DNA of 64,000 bases. Origin: Janibacter sp. HTCC2649 (lineage in GTDB: Bacteria; Actinomycetota; Actinomycetes; Actinomycetales; Dermatophilaceae). Shown piece by piece: positions 41,170-50,300 of the stretch. Within the stretch, counting starts at the first letter, position 1; each line of letters begins with the position of its first letter. Below the pieces are notes generated by a model, which saw only the letters and a list, made by a program, of their open reading frames with translations, searched no databases and was not told the origin of the DNA. Made by a program: the position numbers and the translations under genes. Location of the stretch: positions 2,918,139 to 2,982,138 of the forward strand of contig NZ_CH672413.1 in the NCBI RefSeq assembly GCF_000152705.1. The letters are read 5' to 3'.

Positions 41170-41948
41170 GCGTTCACCTCCGTGAGTTGTCGTTCGGGTG
41201 TCGGGGCGTAGGCGCCGGAGCGCCAGCGCCAGGCAATGCGGGCCAGGAGGAGCGGCACGGTCACCGCGAGGAAGAGCTGCGGCCGGGTCAGCCCCCACCA
41301 CGCGACCTCGTTGCCGCGCACGAACTCGACGAGAAAACGGAAGACGCCGTATGCCGCGACGAACCAGACGAACGTCTCTCCCGGTGGGAGGTCGCGATGA
41401 CGCAGCCAGAACCACAGCACCGTGAACGCCGCCAGATGGAACGCGATCTCGTAGACGAACGAGGGGTGCAGCGGCACTCCCGCAACACTGCCCGTGGCCG
41501 CCGCCTCGGTCGGGTCGAGGGTGATTCCCCACCCACCACCGGTGGGCGTGCCCGGCTTCTCGGTGAGCAGACAGCCGATGCGACCGACGGCCATGCCGAG
41601 GGCCACCGCGGGAGCGAAGAGGTCGCCGGTGCGCAGCCGGTAGCCGGTGAGTCGCTTGGCGATGTGGACTCCGAGCCACGCACCGACGAGTCCGCCGAGG
41701 ATGGATCGGTTGCCATAGAGCCACTGCTCGGCCAGCGACGCGTTGTCCCGGAGGTCGATGTGCTGGAGCCACGTGCCCAGTCGCATGAAGAGGGCCCCGC
41801 CCGTCACGGCACCCAGGACGACGTGGAGGAGTCGCTCGTCCGACTGACCTCGCCGGCGTGCTTCCACGAAGAACACCACGGCGGCCGCCAGGACACCAAG
41901 ACCCACGAACAGCTCGTGGGTCGGGATCGGGCCGATGTGTGGGATCAC
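41166..41948 (-). CDS. Lgt-fold membrane transferase (diverged prolipoprotein diacylglyceryl transferase)
   Basis: The 260-residue polytopic protein has the Lgt landmarks GNRSILGGLVGAW near residue 79, GRIGCLLTE at 122-130, HPSFVYE at 161-167 and RFLVEFVRGNE at 204-214. Canonical Lgt moves diacylglycerol from phosphatidylglycerol to a lipoprotein cysteine. Here the Asn of the usual RIGNF segment is Cys125-126 in context (GRIGC), so the reaction may differ. It heads a five-gene operon with the Tes-like radical SAM enzyme. The start is GTG 41948. It diverges from the phospholipase C gene across 190 bases. Confidence 0.82.
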   Translation of the reverse strand: MIPHIGPIPTHELFVGLGVLAAAVVFFVEARRRGQSDERLLHVVLGAVTGGALFMRLGTWLQHIDLRDNASLAEQWLYGNRSILGGLVGAWLGVHIAKRLTGYRLRTGDLFAPAVALGMAVGRIGCLLTEKPGTPTGGGWGITLDPTEAAATGSVAGVPLHPSFVYEIAFHLAAFTVLWFWLRHRDLPPGETFVWFVAAYGVFRFLVEFVRGNEVAWWGLTRPQLFLAVTVPLLLARIAWRWRSGAYAPTPERQLTEVNA

Positions 41949-42138
41949 CCGTTCACCCTCTCACCAGCGCTGCTGCATCGCTCGTCATTCGGGACACGGC
42001 GAGTACGCGTACCCAGACGATGACGCAGACGACGACGCAGACGATCTGTTCGCCGGGACGTCACTTCGAGCACCCATGGATTTCGCCCGCGGCCGACACG
42101 GTGGAGCCGTTCTGACGACTCGACGAGGAGAACCCCGA
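41949..42138. other. Divergent intergenic region with GACGCAGACGA repeats
   Basis: This stretch separates the Lgt-like operon from phospholipase C. It contains repeated GACGCAGACGA units (about 42018-42046) and a ribosome site, GAGGAGAA, at its right end. No clear palindrome is visible. Confidence 0.4.
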
Positions 42139-44163
42139 ATGGTCAACATCGACCGCCGCCGCTTCCTGCAGCTCGCCGGTGGCGCCACCGCCCTGACGAT
42201 GCTCGACCAGAGCATTGCCCGCGCCGCCAGCATCCCGGCCAACCGCACGACGGGTTCGCTCAAGGACGTCGAGCACATCGTCGTGCTCATGCAGGAGAAC
42301 CGGAGCTTCGAGCACTACCTCGGCACGTTGCGCGGAGTTCGTGGCTTCGGCGACCCGCACCCGGTGATCCTCCCGAGCGGCAAGAACGTCTGGCACCAGA
42401 GCGACGGCGTGCGCGACGTCCTCCCGTTCCACCCCACCGTCGACGATCTCGGCGGGGCGTTCCTCGAGGGCCTGGCGCACAGCTGGACCGACGGGCAACA
42501 GGCCATCAACAAGGGTCACTACAACCAGTGGGTTCCGGCCAAGGGCACGACGACGATGGCCTACCTCGAGCGCCAGGACGCGGCCTTCCACTTCGCGCTC
42601 GCCGACGCGTTCACGGTGTGCGACGCCTACCACTGCTCGTTTATCGGCAACACCGACCCGAACCGCTACTACCTGTGGAGCGGATGGACGGGCAACGACG
42701 GCAAGGGCGGCGGGCCGGTCCTCTACAACGACGAGCTCGGCTATGACTGGACGACCTACCCGGAGCGGCTCGAGGCGGCCGGCGTGAGCTGGAAGGTCTA
42801 TCAGGATGAGGGCACCGGTCTCGACGCCGCGGGTTCGTGGGGCTGGACCTCGGACGCCTACATCGGCAACTACGGCGACAACTCGCTCCTCTACTTCAAC
42901 TCCTACCGCGACGCCGAGGCCGGCGACCCCCTCTTCGAGAAGGCCCGACGGGGCACGAAGGCCCGCGACGGCGAGGGCTACTTCACGCAGCTCCAGGCCG
43001 ACGTCACCGCCGACACGCTCCCCTCGGTCTCGTGGATCGCTGCGCCCGAGGCCTTCTCCGAGCACTCGAACTGGCCGACCAACTACGGCGCCTGGTACAT
43101 CTCGCAGGTCCTCGACACCCTCACCTCGAACCCCGACGTGTGGAGCAGGACCGCGCTGGTCATCACCTACGACGAGAACGACGGCTTCTTCGACCACGTC
43201 GTCCCACCGCACGCCAACAACCCGCAGATCCCGGGCGCCTCGACCGTCCCGACCGACCACGAGTTCTACGCGGGCACCCACGGCGACGGCGCCTATGGCC
43301 TGGCTCCCCGCGTTCCCACCTTCGTCGTCTCGCCGTGGAGTACCGGCGGGTGGGTCTGCTCCGAGGTCTTCGACCACACCTCCGTCATCCGCCTCATGGA
43401 GGCGCGCTTCGGCGTCGAGGAGCCCAACATCACGCCCTGGCGCCGCGCCGTCTGTGGCGACCTCACCTCGGCCTTCGACTTCTCCAGGACCGCGGTCGAG
43501 GTCCCGGAGCTCCCGAACACGTCGGCCTGGGCGCCCAAGGACAGGAAGCGTCACCCGAGCTACCAACCGGTGCCGCCCGCGAGCGGCGAGCTCCCGTCGC
43601 AGGAGTCGGGCACCCGTCCGTCGCGGGCCATCGACTACCGGCTCGAGGTCGTCGAGACCACCGTCGCCGGGCGCGTCAGCATCGAGGTCACGAACCACGG
43701 CTCCCTCGGAGCCCACCTCCAGGCCCGGCTCATCGCTCCGGCCGGACAGCCGCACAGCTACACGATCGGCGCGGGCGACCGCCTCTCGGCGCAGTGGCCG
43801 GTCACCGGCGGCTACGACGTCCAGGTCCACGGACCGCACGGTTTCTTCCGCCGGTATGCCGGCCAGGCCGACCGCGCGGACGTCACCGCCCGCTTCTCCG
43901 CCCAGGTGGCGAAGGGCACGGTGCGTCTCGCGATGGACGCACCTCGCGGGGTCGAGCTCGTCGTCACCGATGCGTATGCCGGCGACGCACCCGTCAAGGG
44001 CGGGCGCGGCAAGGGTCGTGGTCACGTCTCGGTCGACACGGCCGAGACCGGTGGGTGGTACGACCTGACCGTCACCGCAGTGGGGACGACGTGGTCACGC
44101 ACCTTCGCCGGCCACGTCGACAACGGCAAGCCGTCGCTGAGTGACCCTGCCCTGGGGAAGTGA
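42139..44163 (+). CDS. Tat-exported phosphocholine-specific phospholipase C
   Basis: The 674-residue protein begins with a twin-arginine signal, NIDRRRFLQLAGGATALTML. It then has the phosphoesterase family blocks ENRSFEHYLGTLRGVRGF near residue 54, GNTDPNRYYLWSG near residue 171, and TYDENDGFFDHVVPPH near residue 344. Two C-terminal beta domains follow (from about residue 490), as in the non-haemolytic PLC group. It cleaves phosphatidylcholine or sphingomyelin outside the membrane, releasing the phospho-headgroup and diacylglycerol. GAGGAG precedes ATG 42139. The diverging operon is lipid-related, which may or may not be functional linkage. Confidence 0.9.
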   Translation: MVNIDRRRFLQLAGGATALTMLDQSIARAASIPANRTTGSLKDVEHIVVLMQENRSFEHYLGTLRGVRGFGDPHPVILPSGKNVWHQSDGVRDVLPFHPTVDDLGGAFLEGLAHSWTDGQQAINKGHYNQWVPAKGTTTMAYLERQDAAFHFALADAFTVCDAYHCSFIGNTDPNRYYLWSGWTGNDGKGGGPVLYNDELGYDWTTYPERLEAAGVSWKVYQDEGTGLDAAGSWGWTSDAYIGNYGDNSLLYFNSYRDAEAGDPLFEKARRGTKARDGEGYFTQLQADVTADTLPSVSWIAAPEAFSEHSNWPTNYGAWYISQVLDTLTSNPDVWSRTALVITYDENDGFFDHVVPPHANNPQIPGASTVPTDHEFYAGTHGDGAYGLAPRVPTFVVSPWSTGGWVCSEVFDHTSVIRLMEARFGVEEPNITPWRRAVCGDLTSAFDFSRTAVEVPELPNTSAWAPKDRKRHPSYQPVPPASGELPSQESGTRPSRAIDYRLEVVETTVAGRVSIEVTNHGSLGAHLQARLIAPAGQPHSYTIGAGDRLSAQWPVTGGYDVQVHGPHGFFRRYAGQADRADVTARFSAQVAKGTVRLAMDAPRGVELVVTDAYAGDAPVKGGRGKGRGHVSVDTAETGGWYDLTVTAVGTTWSRTFAGHVDNGKPSLSDPALGK

Positions 44164-44289
44164 TCGACGAGCGTCTCCTCGAAAGGTGAGCGCGCGGCAT
44201 ACCCCCTGGCTCGGCTTCGCCGAAACGAGCCGTCAAGGTTGCGTCAAGAAGAGCGAAACCTGCCGGAAATCGCCCTACCGTGGTCCATC

Positions 44290-46239
44290 GTGACGACACC
44301 TCTGACTCCCGGGCCGGTCAAGAAATGGCTCCTCGAGGTGGAGGACGCAGACCCGGGCGGTTACTACGAGGGTGAGCGCGAGGCGGTCAAGAAGGAACAC
44401 GTCCAGCCCTGGTGGCGGGTCATGTGCCTCACGGGTGTCGACTACTTCTCGACCCTGGGCTACCAGCCGGGCATCGCAGCGCTCGCGGCCGGCGCCCTCG
44501 CACCCGTCGCAACCCTCGTCCTGGTGCTCGTGACGCTCTTCGCAGCCCTGCCGATGTATCGACGCGTCGCCGTCGAGAGCCCGCACGGGGACGGCAGCCT
44601 GTCGATGCTGCAACGGCTCCTGTCCTACTGGCCGAGCAAGCTTCTCGTCCTGTCGCTCCTCGGCTTCGTCGCCACCGGCTTCATCGTGACGATCACGCTG
44701 TCGGGTGCGGACGCTGCGGCCCACCTCACCGAGAACCCGTTCCTCAAGGACGCGCTCCACGGCAAGGAGGTGCTGATCACCCTGATCCTCATCGCCCTGC
44801 TGGCCGCCGTGTTCCTCAAGGGGTTCAGCGAGGCGATCGGGGTGGCCGTCGTTCTCGTCGTGGCGTATCTGGGCCTGAGCACCGTCGTCCTCGTGCGCGG
44901 AGTCTTCGAGGTCCTCCAGCACCCGACCGCCTTCGGTGACTGGACCGACAGCATGACCGCGACCCACTCGATGCCCTTCGGGATCATCGGTGCCTCCCTC
45001 CTCGTCTTCCCCGCTCTGGCCCTGGGCCTGTCCGGGTTCGAGACCGGCGTCGTCGTCATGCCGCTCGTCAAGGGCGACCCGACCGACACCCACGAGGCGC
45101 CCCTCGGGCGGATCCGCAACGCCAAGAAGCTCCTGACCTCGGCGGCGCTCATCATGAGCGTCCTGCTCGTCGGCTCGTCCCTCGTGACGACCCTGCTCAT
45201 CCCCGCCGAGTCATTCCAGCCGGGGGGCGAGGCCAACGGTCGCGCCCTGGCCTACCTCGCCCACGACCTGTTCGGCGACGGGTTCGGCACGGCCTACGAC
45301 GCCGCGACGATCGGGATCCTGTGGTTCGCCGGTGCGAGTGCCATGGCCGGGCTGCTCAACATCGTCCCGCGCTACCTGCCGAAGTACGGCATGGCGCCGG
45401 ACTGGGCGAACTCGACACGGCCCCTCGTCCTCGTGCTCTCCTTCATCGCCGCGATCGTCACCATCGCGTTCAAGGCCGACGTCGACAAGCAGGCCGGTGC
45501 CTACGCCACCGGGGTCCTGGCCCTGATGACGTCGGCAGCCATCGCGGTCTTCCTCACCGAGCTGCGGCGCGGGCATCGCGGGCCCGCGGGCTTCTTTGCC
45601 GTGGTGAGCGCGATCTTCGTCTACACGTTCGTCGTGACGATCCTCGAACGCCCCGAGGGCCTGATCATCGCGCTCCTCTTCATCGCGATGATCCTCACGG
45701 TGTCCGTGGCATCACGCATCTCGCGCAGCACCGAGCTCCGGGTGCGGGACGTCGTCTACGACGACGGTGCGACGGCCCTGATCACCCGGACGAGCGACGG
45801 GAAGAACCCGCTCCGCTTCATCGCCAACAAGCTGGACGCCGGCGATGGCGCCGAGTACGACGGGAAGTCACTCGAGGTCCGCGTCGACAACCACCTCAAG
45901 GGCTGGCAGAAGGCGCTGTTCATCGAGGTCGAGATCACCGACGCGAGCGACTTCGACTCACCGGTCTCCGTCCGGGCGGTCAAGGTCGGGCAGCACGAGA
46001 TCCTGCGGGCGACGGGTACCTCCGTGCCCAACGTCCTCGCTGCGGTGTTCCTCGACATCCGCGACCGCACGGGCATCCCGCCGCACGGCTACTTCGAGTG
46101 GAGCGACCGGGCCCCCGGCGCGAACGTGCTGCGCTTCCTGCTCGCCGGTGAGGGCGATGTTCCGCCGCTCACGCACGAGATCCTGCGTCGCGCGGAACCG
46201 GATGAGGCACGCCGACCCAAGGTCCACGTCGGCGGCTGA
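44290..46239 (+). CDS. APC-superfamily permease with C-terminal cytoplasmic domain
   Basis: The 649-residue protein has a hydrophilic N-terminus followed by [28 protein letters not shown] and about twelve membrane spans up to residue 490. A soluble domain of about 150 residues follows, with [17 protein letters not shown] and [12 protein letters not shown]. This form resembles bacterial APC transporters for amino acids or potassium. The substrate is unassigned. GTG 44290 is taken as start because it gives the usual [11 protein letters not shown] lead-in, and the frame is open back to 44239. An inverted repeat terminator follows. Confidence 0.82.
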   Translation: MTTPLTPGPVKKWLLEVEDADPGGYYEGEREAVKKEHVQPWWRVMCLTGVDYFSTLGYQPGIAALAAGALAPVATLVLVLVTLFAALPMYRRVAVESPHGDGSLSMLQRLLSYWPSKLLVLSLLGFVATGFIVTITLSGADAAAHLTENPFLKDALHGKEVLITLILIALLAAVFLKGFSEAIGVAVVLVVAYLGLSTVVLVRGVFEVLQHPTAFGDWTDSMTATHSMPFGIIGASLLVFPALALGLSGFETGVVVMPLVKGDPTDTHEAPLGRIRNAKKLLTSAALIMSVLLVGSSLVTTLLIPAESFQPGGEANGRALAYLAHDLFGDGFGTAYDAATIGILWFAGASAMAGLLNIVPRYLPKYGMAPDWANSTRPLVLVLSFIAAIVTIAFKADVDKQAGAYATGVLALMTSAAIAVFLTELRRGHRGPAGFFAVVSAIFVYTFVVTILERPEGLIIALLFIAMILTVSVASRISRSTELRVRDVVYDDGATALITRTSDGKNPLRFIANKLDAGDGAEYDGKSLEVRVDNHLKGWQKALFIEVEITDASDFDSPVSVRAVKVGQHEILRATGTSVPNVLAAVFLDIRDRTGIPPHGYFEWSDRAPGANVLRFLLAGEGDVPPLTHEILRRAEPDEARRPKVHVGG

Positions 46240-46262
46240 CCCCCGCGGCTGGCCACATTCGT

Positions 46263-46304
46263 CCAATAGGGCACGAATGGCGGTGACCAAACGTGCCCTA
46301 TTGG
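46263..46304. terminator. 13-bp perfect inverted repeat between convergent genes
   Basis: CCAATAGGGCACG (46263-46275) pairs with CGTGCCCTATTGG (46292-46304) across 16 bases. It lies between the permease and the LuxR gene and probably ends both transcripts. Confidence 0.7.
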
Positions 46305-46321
46305 GCGATTGTGGTCGGTGC

Positions 46322-49240
46322 TCAGGGGACGAGGCCTCGGTCTCGGGCGATCGCAGCAGCCTGCGTGCGTGAGGCCGCGCCCAGCTTGGCCAGGATCCGC
46401 GACACGTGGACGCTCGCCGTCTTCGTCGAGATGAACAGCTGCTGCCCGACCTGACCGTTGCTCAGGCCGCGCGCGACGAGCTCAAGGACCTCCTGCTCAC
46501 GACGCGTCAGGTGGTCGGGCGAGGCGGCGGTCGCCGCGGAGGGTGCGGTGAGATCGTCGAGCTCGGCGAGGAGGGGGGCTGCGCCGAGACGGGTGGCGAC
46601 CGCACGCGCCAGTTCGGCCTCGTGTCGTGACCCCGCTGCATCACCGGATGCCCTGAGGGCTGCGGCGAGGCGGGCTCGCGAGCGCGCTGTCTCGTAGACG
46701 TGGCCGTAGCGCTCGAACGCCGCCACCGACTCCTGCCACGCCTGCACCATGGCCTCGGTGGTCGGCGGTTCCACGTCGTTGGTGCGCCACTGCAACCGCA
46801 GCAGCTCCGCTCGCAGTCGGAGGTCCCACGCCCATGTCTCGGTGTTGGTCTCTTCGATCTGCTCCGTCGTGGGTTCGCGCACCCCCTTCTGCGGCTCCGC
46901 GACGATGTTGTGGACCTTGCTGGTCATCGCATCGAGGTCAGTGTTGGCGCGGCCGAGCAGCGTGCGGTCCAGGGTCGGTGCATGCGTCCCCACCTGTCCG
47001 GCGACGAGTGCGGCCAGGCGGACGACGGCGTGGAACCGTCCCCAGGTCCGGTCGAGGAAGTCGACCGCGTCCTCGGTGATGTCGAGTGCCCGGGCGACGT
47101 CGCCATGGTTGCCGTAGTGCTCGACCGCGGGCATGACGAGCAGCACCGTGGCCAGTCCGTCGACGTGCCACCAGTCCCGGATGGCGGTGACCTCGGACTC
47201 GTTGATCGGCTCACCGCGGCTGGCGCGCACGAGCATCGCTGAGGCGTCGAAGAAGGCCCGACCCGGTTGCGCCAGAACGGAGTCCTTGACGACGAGCCGT
47301 CGCTGCGCTCCGTCCCAGTCACCGATCTCGTATGCCGTGAGCCCACCGATGAGTCTCGACTCCATCGCCCAGGGGGCCCAGTCGAGGTGCATCTCGCGCG
47401 CCAGTGCAGCGCCCCGGTCGTAGGCCGCGAGCGCCTGGTCGAGACGACCCCGGCGGTGGTGCATGGTCGCGGCCTGGTGGTGGAGGCGGATCCGCAGCGG
47501 GTCGGGCCGGTCACCGAGGTCCTTGAGCAGCTGGGTGATGTGCACCTCGAGGGCATCGAGGTCGTCGTGGATCTCGATGACGCGGGACAGGACCGTTCGG
47601 ACCTCGGTGAGCGCGGTCGGCAGGTCGAGGCGCTCGGCGAGAGCGACGGCCCCCTCGCCCAGGGCCGACGCCTCGGTGTAGTGGCGGGTGTCGACGAGCT
47701 GCTGCAGGTGCGCGGTGAGGACGAAGAGTCGAACCTCGCTGTCCTCGTCCGGGACGATCGCCATGGCTTCGGCCGTCATGCCGGGCCCGGTGTCGGCGAA
47801 GGTGAGGTCGATGAGGCGGAGGCGGTTGGCGCACGTCGCGAGCAGGCGCGCCCGGATCGCAGGCGTCTGCCCGGGTCCGGGGTGCTCGATGCGGTCCCGG
47901 AGCAGCTGCACCGAGCGGACGATGTCGCCCGCGGTGAGGGCCGCTTCGGAGGCCTCGAGGCTCACCTGGTCGCGGTCCTCGGAGTCCTCGGGCAACCATC
48001 CCAGGGCATGTTCGAGGTGCTGCAGCGCGTTGACCGGTCCGCCCATGGACAGGGCGGAACGGGCTGCCTCCCGAGCCGCGCGAACGGCCGTGGTGAGGTC
48101 GCCGGCGGCGGCGGCGTGGCGAGCCAGCTCGGACGCGCGGCCGAGCGTGGGATCGGAAGCCAGCGCACCGGCATACGCACGGTGGAGGCGAAGCCTCTCT
48201 CCCGGAAGGAGGTCGTCGGTGATCGTCTCGCCGAGCAGGGCGTGGCGGAAGGCGTAGGCCGGTGGCCAGCGGGCCTCGATGACGTGGTGCTCGACGGCGT
48301 TGGCGACGGCGGCCTCGAGCTCGGCCTCGGGGAGCCCGGTCACCTGTTGGAGGAGGTCGTGGCCGACGGTGCGGCCGGCGATCGCCATCGTCCGGACGAC
48401 CTGTTGGGCTGGGCCGTTGAGCTGCTCGACCCGCGCCCCGAGGACTCGCCCCAGGCCACCCGTCATCGGCCGACCCGAGACGGCGCTCGCGGTGAGCTCC
48501 TCGGCGAAGAACGGGTTGCCCTCGGCCCGACGAGCGATCTCGCCGACGGTGCGGTCCGGGATGGGCGCCGCGGTCGAACCCTCGCTCGCGCTGACGATCT
48601 CGCGAATGGCGGTGTCGTCCAACGGTTGCAGGTCGTGGCGCTCGACGCCTGCGATGCGCGCCCACACGGCGAGGGTCTCGTGGAGCGGGTGGCGGCGGTG
48701 GAGGTCATCGGAGCGGTAGGTGATGACGAGCGCGACGGGCGAGGCGAACCCTCGCGTCAGCAGCAGTGTCATGAGGTCGCGCGACGACGGGTCGGCCCAG
48801 TGTGCGTCCTCGATGATGACGAGCAGCGGGGCGATCTCGCCGACGGCGGTCAGGAGGGCGTGGACGCTCTCGGCTACCTGGCCGGGGGAGTGGGTTGCGC
48901 CGGCGTCGCGTCGACCGGGCAGGAGCACGGCGAGGGCGGGTCGCGTGGCGACGACCTGGTCGATGGCCTCGGGCGCGAGGATCTCGAGGCGGGCGAGGAG
49001 CTCGGTGAAGGGGAGGTAGGCGACGCCGCTGCCGGACTGCCCCACGCAATGCCCCCAGGCGACGTTCCAGTGCGCGGCCTCGGCGTCGGCGCCCACCCGG
49101 GCGAGCAGGCTCGACTTCCCGATCCCCGCGTCCCCGGACACGACGATGCCGACCCCACGAGGAGCGTCGAGGTCCATGATCTCGGCGATCCGGGAGAGGT
49201 CGGCATCACGTCCGACGAGCTCGCGGGCGGGGAAGGTCAT
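46322..49240 (-). CDS. Large AAA-type LuxR transcriptional regulator (LAL/MalT-like)
   Basis: The 972-residue protein has ELVGRDADLSRIAEIM, a Walker A loop GDAGIGKSSLL near residue 37, and Walker B LLVIIEDAHWADPSS near residue 140. A long tetratricopeptide-like helical middle follows. The C-terminal LuxR HTH (LTRREQEVLELVARGLSNGQVGQQLFISTKTASVHVSRIL, about residues 910-950) completes it. Such ATP-dependent regulators respond to sugars or secondary-metabolite signals. ATG 49240 is preferred over GTG 49300 because it gives the usual short lead to the ATPase domain. No ribosome site is visible, so a leaderless message is possible. Confidence 0.9.
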   Translation of the reverse strand: MTFPARELVGRDADLSRIAEIMDLDAPRGVGIVVSGDAGIGKSSLLARVGADAEAAHWNVAWGHCVGQSGSGVAYLPFTELLARLEILAPEAIDQVVATRPALAVLLPGRRDAGATHSPGQVAESVHALLTAVGEIAPLLVIIEDAHWADPSSRDLMTLLLTRGFASPVALVITYRSDDLHRRHPLHETLAVWARIAGVERHDLQPLDDTAIREIVSASEGSTAAPIPDRTVGEIARRAEGNPFFAEELTASAVSGRPMTGGLGRVLGARVEQLNGPAQQVVRTMAIAGRTVGHDLLQQVTGLPEAELEAAVANAVEHHVIEARWPPAYAFRHALLGETITDDLLPGERLRLHRAYAGALASDPTLGRASELARHAAAAGDLTTAVRAAREAARSALSMGGPVNALQHLEHALGWLPEDSEDRDQVSLEASEAALTAGDIVRSVQLLRDRIEHPGPGQTPAIRARLLATCANRLRLIDLTFADTGPGMTAEAMAIVPDEDSEVRLFVLTAHLQQLVDTRHYTEASALGEGAVALAERLDLPTALTEVRTVLSRVIEIHDDLDALEVHITQLLKDLGDRPDPLRIRLHHQAATMHHRRGRLDQALAAYDRGAALAREMHLDWAPWAMESRLIGGLTAYEIGDWDGAQRRLVVKDSVLAQPGRAFFDASAMLVRASRGEPINESEVTAIRDWWHVDGLATVLLVMPAVEHYGNHGDVARALDITEDAVDFLDRTWGRFHAVVRLAALVAGQVGTHAPTLDRTLLGRANTDLDAMTSKVHNIVAEPQKGVREPTTEQIEETNTETWAWDLRLRAELLRLQWRTNDVEPPTTEAMVQAWQESVAAFERYGHVYETARSRARLAAALRASGDAAGSRHEAELARAVATRLGAAPLLAELDDLTAPSAATAASPDHLTRREQEVLELVARGLSNGQVGQQLFISTKTASVHVSRILAKLGAASRTQAAAIARDRGLVP

Positions 49241-49305
49241 GAGTCGAAGTATTGACGACTCGAGGCCTTCCCGTGGCGCGGGCTCCACTGCGATGGACAC
49301 CCGAC

Positions 49306-49458
49306 TCAGCGGGCGTTGCGTGCGGCCTGGACGCGAGCCCGGACCCTGCGGATGACGTGGAGCGAGGATCCGGGGCGCTCGTGCGTCTGCGTGAACTGTC
49401 CGTAGCGAGCGAGCATCTCGGCGTGGACGGCTTCGGGGGTGATGAACGAGGGGTTCAT
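49306..49458 (-). CDS. Small basic protein of unknown function (50 residues)
   Basis: From ATG 49458 the frame encodes 50 residues: NPSFITPEAVHAEMLARYGQ, then HERPGSSLHVIRRVRARVQAARNAR, an amphipathic basic C-terminus. GGAAGG lies six bases upstream, and a -35 TTGACC and a palindrome precede it, so it looks like a real gene. No family is recognised. A regulatory or membrane-surface role cannot be told apart. Confidence 0.6.
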   Translation of the reverse strand: MNPSFITPEAVHAEMLARYGQFTQTHERPGSSLHVIRRVRARVQAARNAR

Positions 49459-49485
49459 GGTGTGCCTTCCGACTGGTGCTGTGGT

Positions 49486-49509
49486 TGTCGGCTCGTGCCG
49501 ACAGGTCAA
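49486..49509 (-). promoter_or_regulatory. Promoter palindrome upstream of the 50-residue protein
   Basis: TGTCGGC-TCGT-GCCGACA (49486-49503) follows directly after TTGACC (minus strand, 49509-49504), so a repressor bound there would occlude the promoter spacer. Confidence 0.45.
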
Positions 49510-49611
49510 CAGTCGTCGGGTGAGGTAGCGGGCCACATCGGTCAGGTGCCGTATTTCGTGCCTGGCGGCTACCTCAGGCGGTCGCCTCTGCCTACCTCAG
49601 GTGTGGGCACC

Positions 49612-49644
49612 CAGTTCCGAACCGTGGTGAACAGTTCCGAACCG
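49612..49644 (+). promoter_or_regulatory. Paired direct repeat CAGTTCCGAACCG, 20-base period
   Basis: Two exact 13-base copies start 20 bases apart, that is about two helical turns, as in many response-regulator sites. They lie 120 bases before the TasA-like gene. The two-component regulator at 53185 is a candidate binder, by inference. Confidence 0.55.
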
Positions 49645-49763
49645 GGGAGATCCGGGGGATCTCGTGTGGACGTCCTGTGGAACGCCGCCTCATAGCGTTT
49701 TCAACAACAACCACGGCCCATCGGCAACGCAGCGGATGGCCCCACACTCCAGGAGCAACAGAC

Positions 49764-50300
49764 ATGAGCGTCACTCGTACCCAGAAGGTTCTCGTCCCTC
49801 TCGCCACGCTGCTCGTGGCCGGCGCCATCGCCGTGGGCTCGGGTGCCACGTTCAGCTCGACCACGGGCAACACCATCAGCGCCGTGACCTCGGGTTCGCT
49901 CGAGCACACGAACTCCAAGAATGGTGCGGCGATCTTCAACCTCACCAACGTCAAGCCGGGCGACACCCTCAACGGCACCCTGACGATCAAGAACACGGGC
50001 TCCCTCCCGGCCGCGTTCGGCCTGACCGAGACCACCTCGTCCAACGCGTTCGGTGATGGCCTCCTCAAGCTCGTCGTCACCAACGTCACGACCGGCGCGC
50101 AGGTCTACTCGGGCAACTTTGGTGGCCTCGTCGACGGCGCCAAGACCAGCCTCGGCGAGATCGCCCCGGCCGCGACCAACGAGTTCCGCTTCACCGTCAC
50201 GCTCGACCAGGACGCCACCAACACCGAGCAGGGCAAGACCGCCAGCGCCGTCTACGCCTGGGACTCCGTGCAGCTGGCCGGCACCACCACCAACCAGTGA
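49764..50300 (+). CDS. TasA/CalY-like secreted protein with SipW-type signal
   Basis: The 178-residue protein begins with RTQKVLVPLATLLVAGAIAVGSGATFSSTTGN-type leader (residues 5-36), the SipW-dependent signal. An immunoglobulin-like beta domain follows with NVKPGDTLNGTLTIKNTGSLPAAFGL and FRFTVTLDQDATNTEQGKTASAVYAW. It resembles TasA and CalY, which build extracellular fibres in bacilli. Actinomycete relatives are largely unstudied. AGGAG precedes ATG 49764. Its stop overlaps the signal-peptidase start (GTGA), so enzyme and substrate are made together. Confidence 0.85.
   Translation: MSVTRTQKVLVPLATLLVAGAIAVGSGATFSSTTGNTISAVTSGSLEHTNSKNGAAIFNLTNVKPGDTLNGTLTIKNTGSLPAAFGLTETTSSNAFGDGLLKLVVTNVTTGAQVYSGNFGGLVDGAKTSLGEIAPAATNEFRFTVTLDQDATNTEQGKTASAVYAWDSVQLAGTTTNQ

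Larger units (their letters stand above)
49459..49763. other. Intergenic region upstream of the SipW operon
   Basis: These 305 bases carry the promoter of the 50-residue protein, two copies of CAGTTCCGAACCG (49612-49624 and 49632-49644), and CTGTGGAAC followed by TAGCGTT near 49674-49698, echoed before the Ig-repeat gene at 50880. I see no further gene. Confidence 0.5.

Noticed and set aside
41166-41948. Annotation as ordinary lipoprotein Lgt
   Set aside because: The active-site Asn segment is altered and the gene is coupled to a radical SAM gene, so lipoprotein modification should not be assumed.
42061-44025. 654-codon open frame antisense to phospholipase C
   Set aside because: The sense strand has a Tat signal and complete phosphoesterase blocks. 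The antisense frame is low-complexity Val/Asp/Arg.
47267-49255. 662-codon open frame antisense to the large LuxR regulator
   Set aside because: Its composition mirrors the regulator's third codon positions. It shows no motif, and the opposite strand has Walker and HTH motifs.
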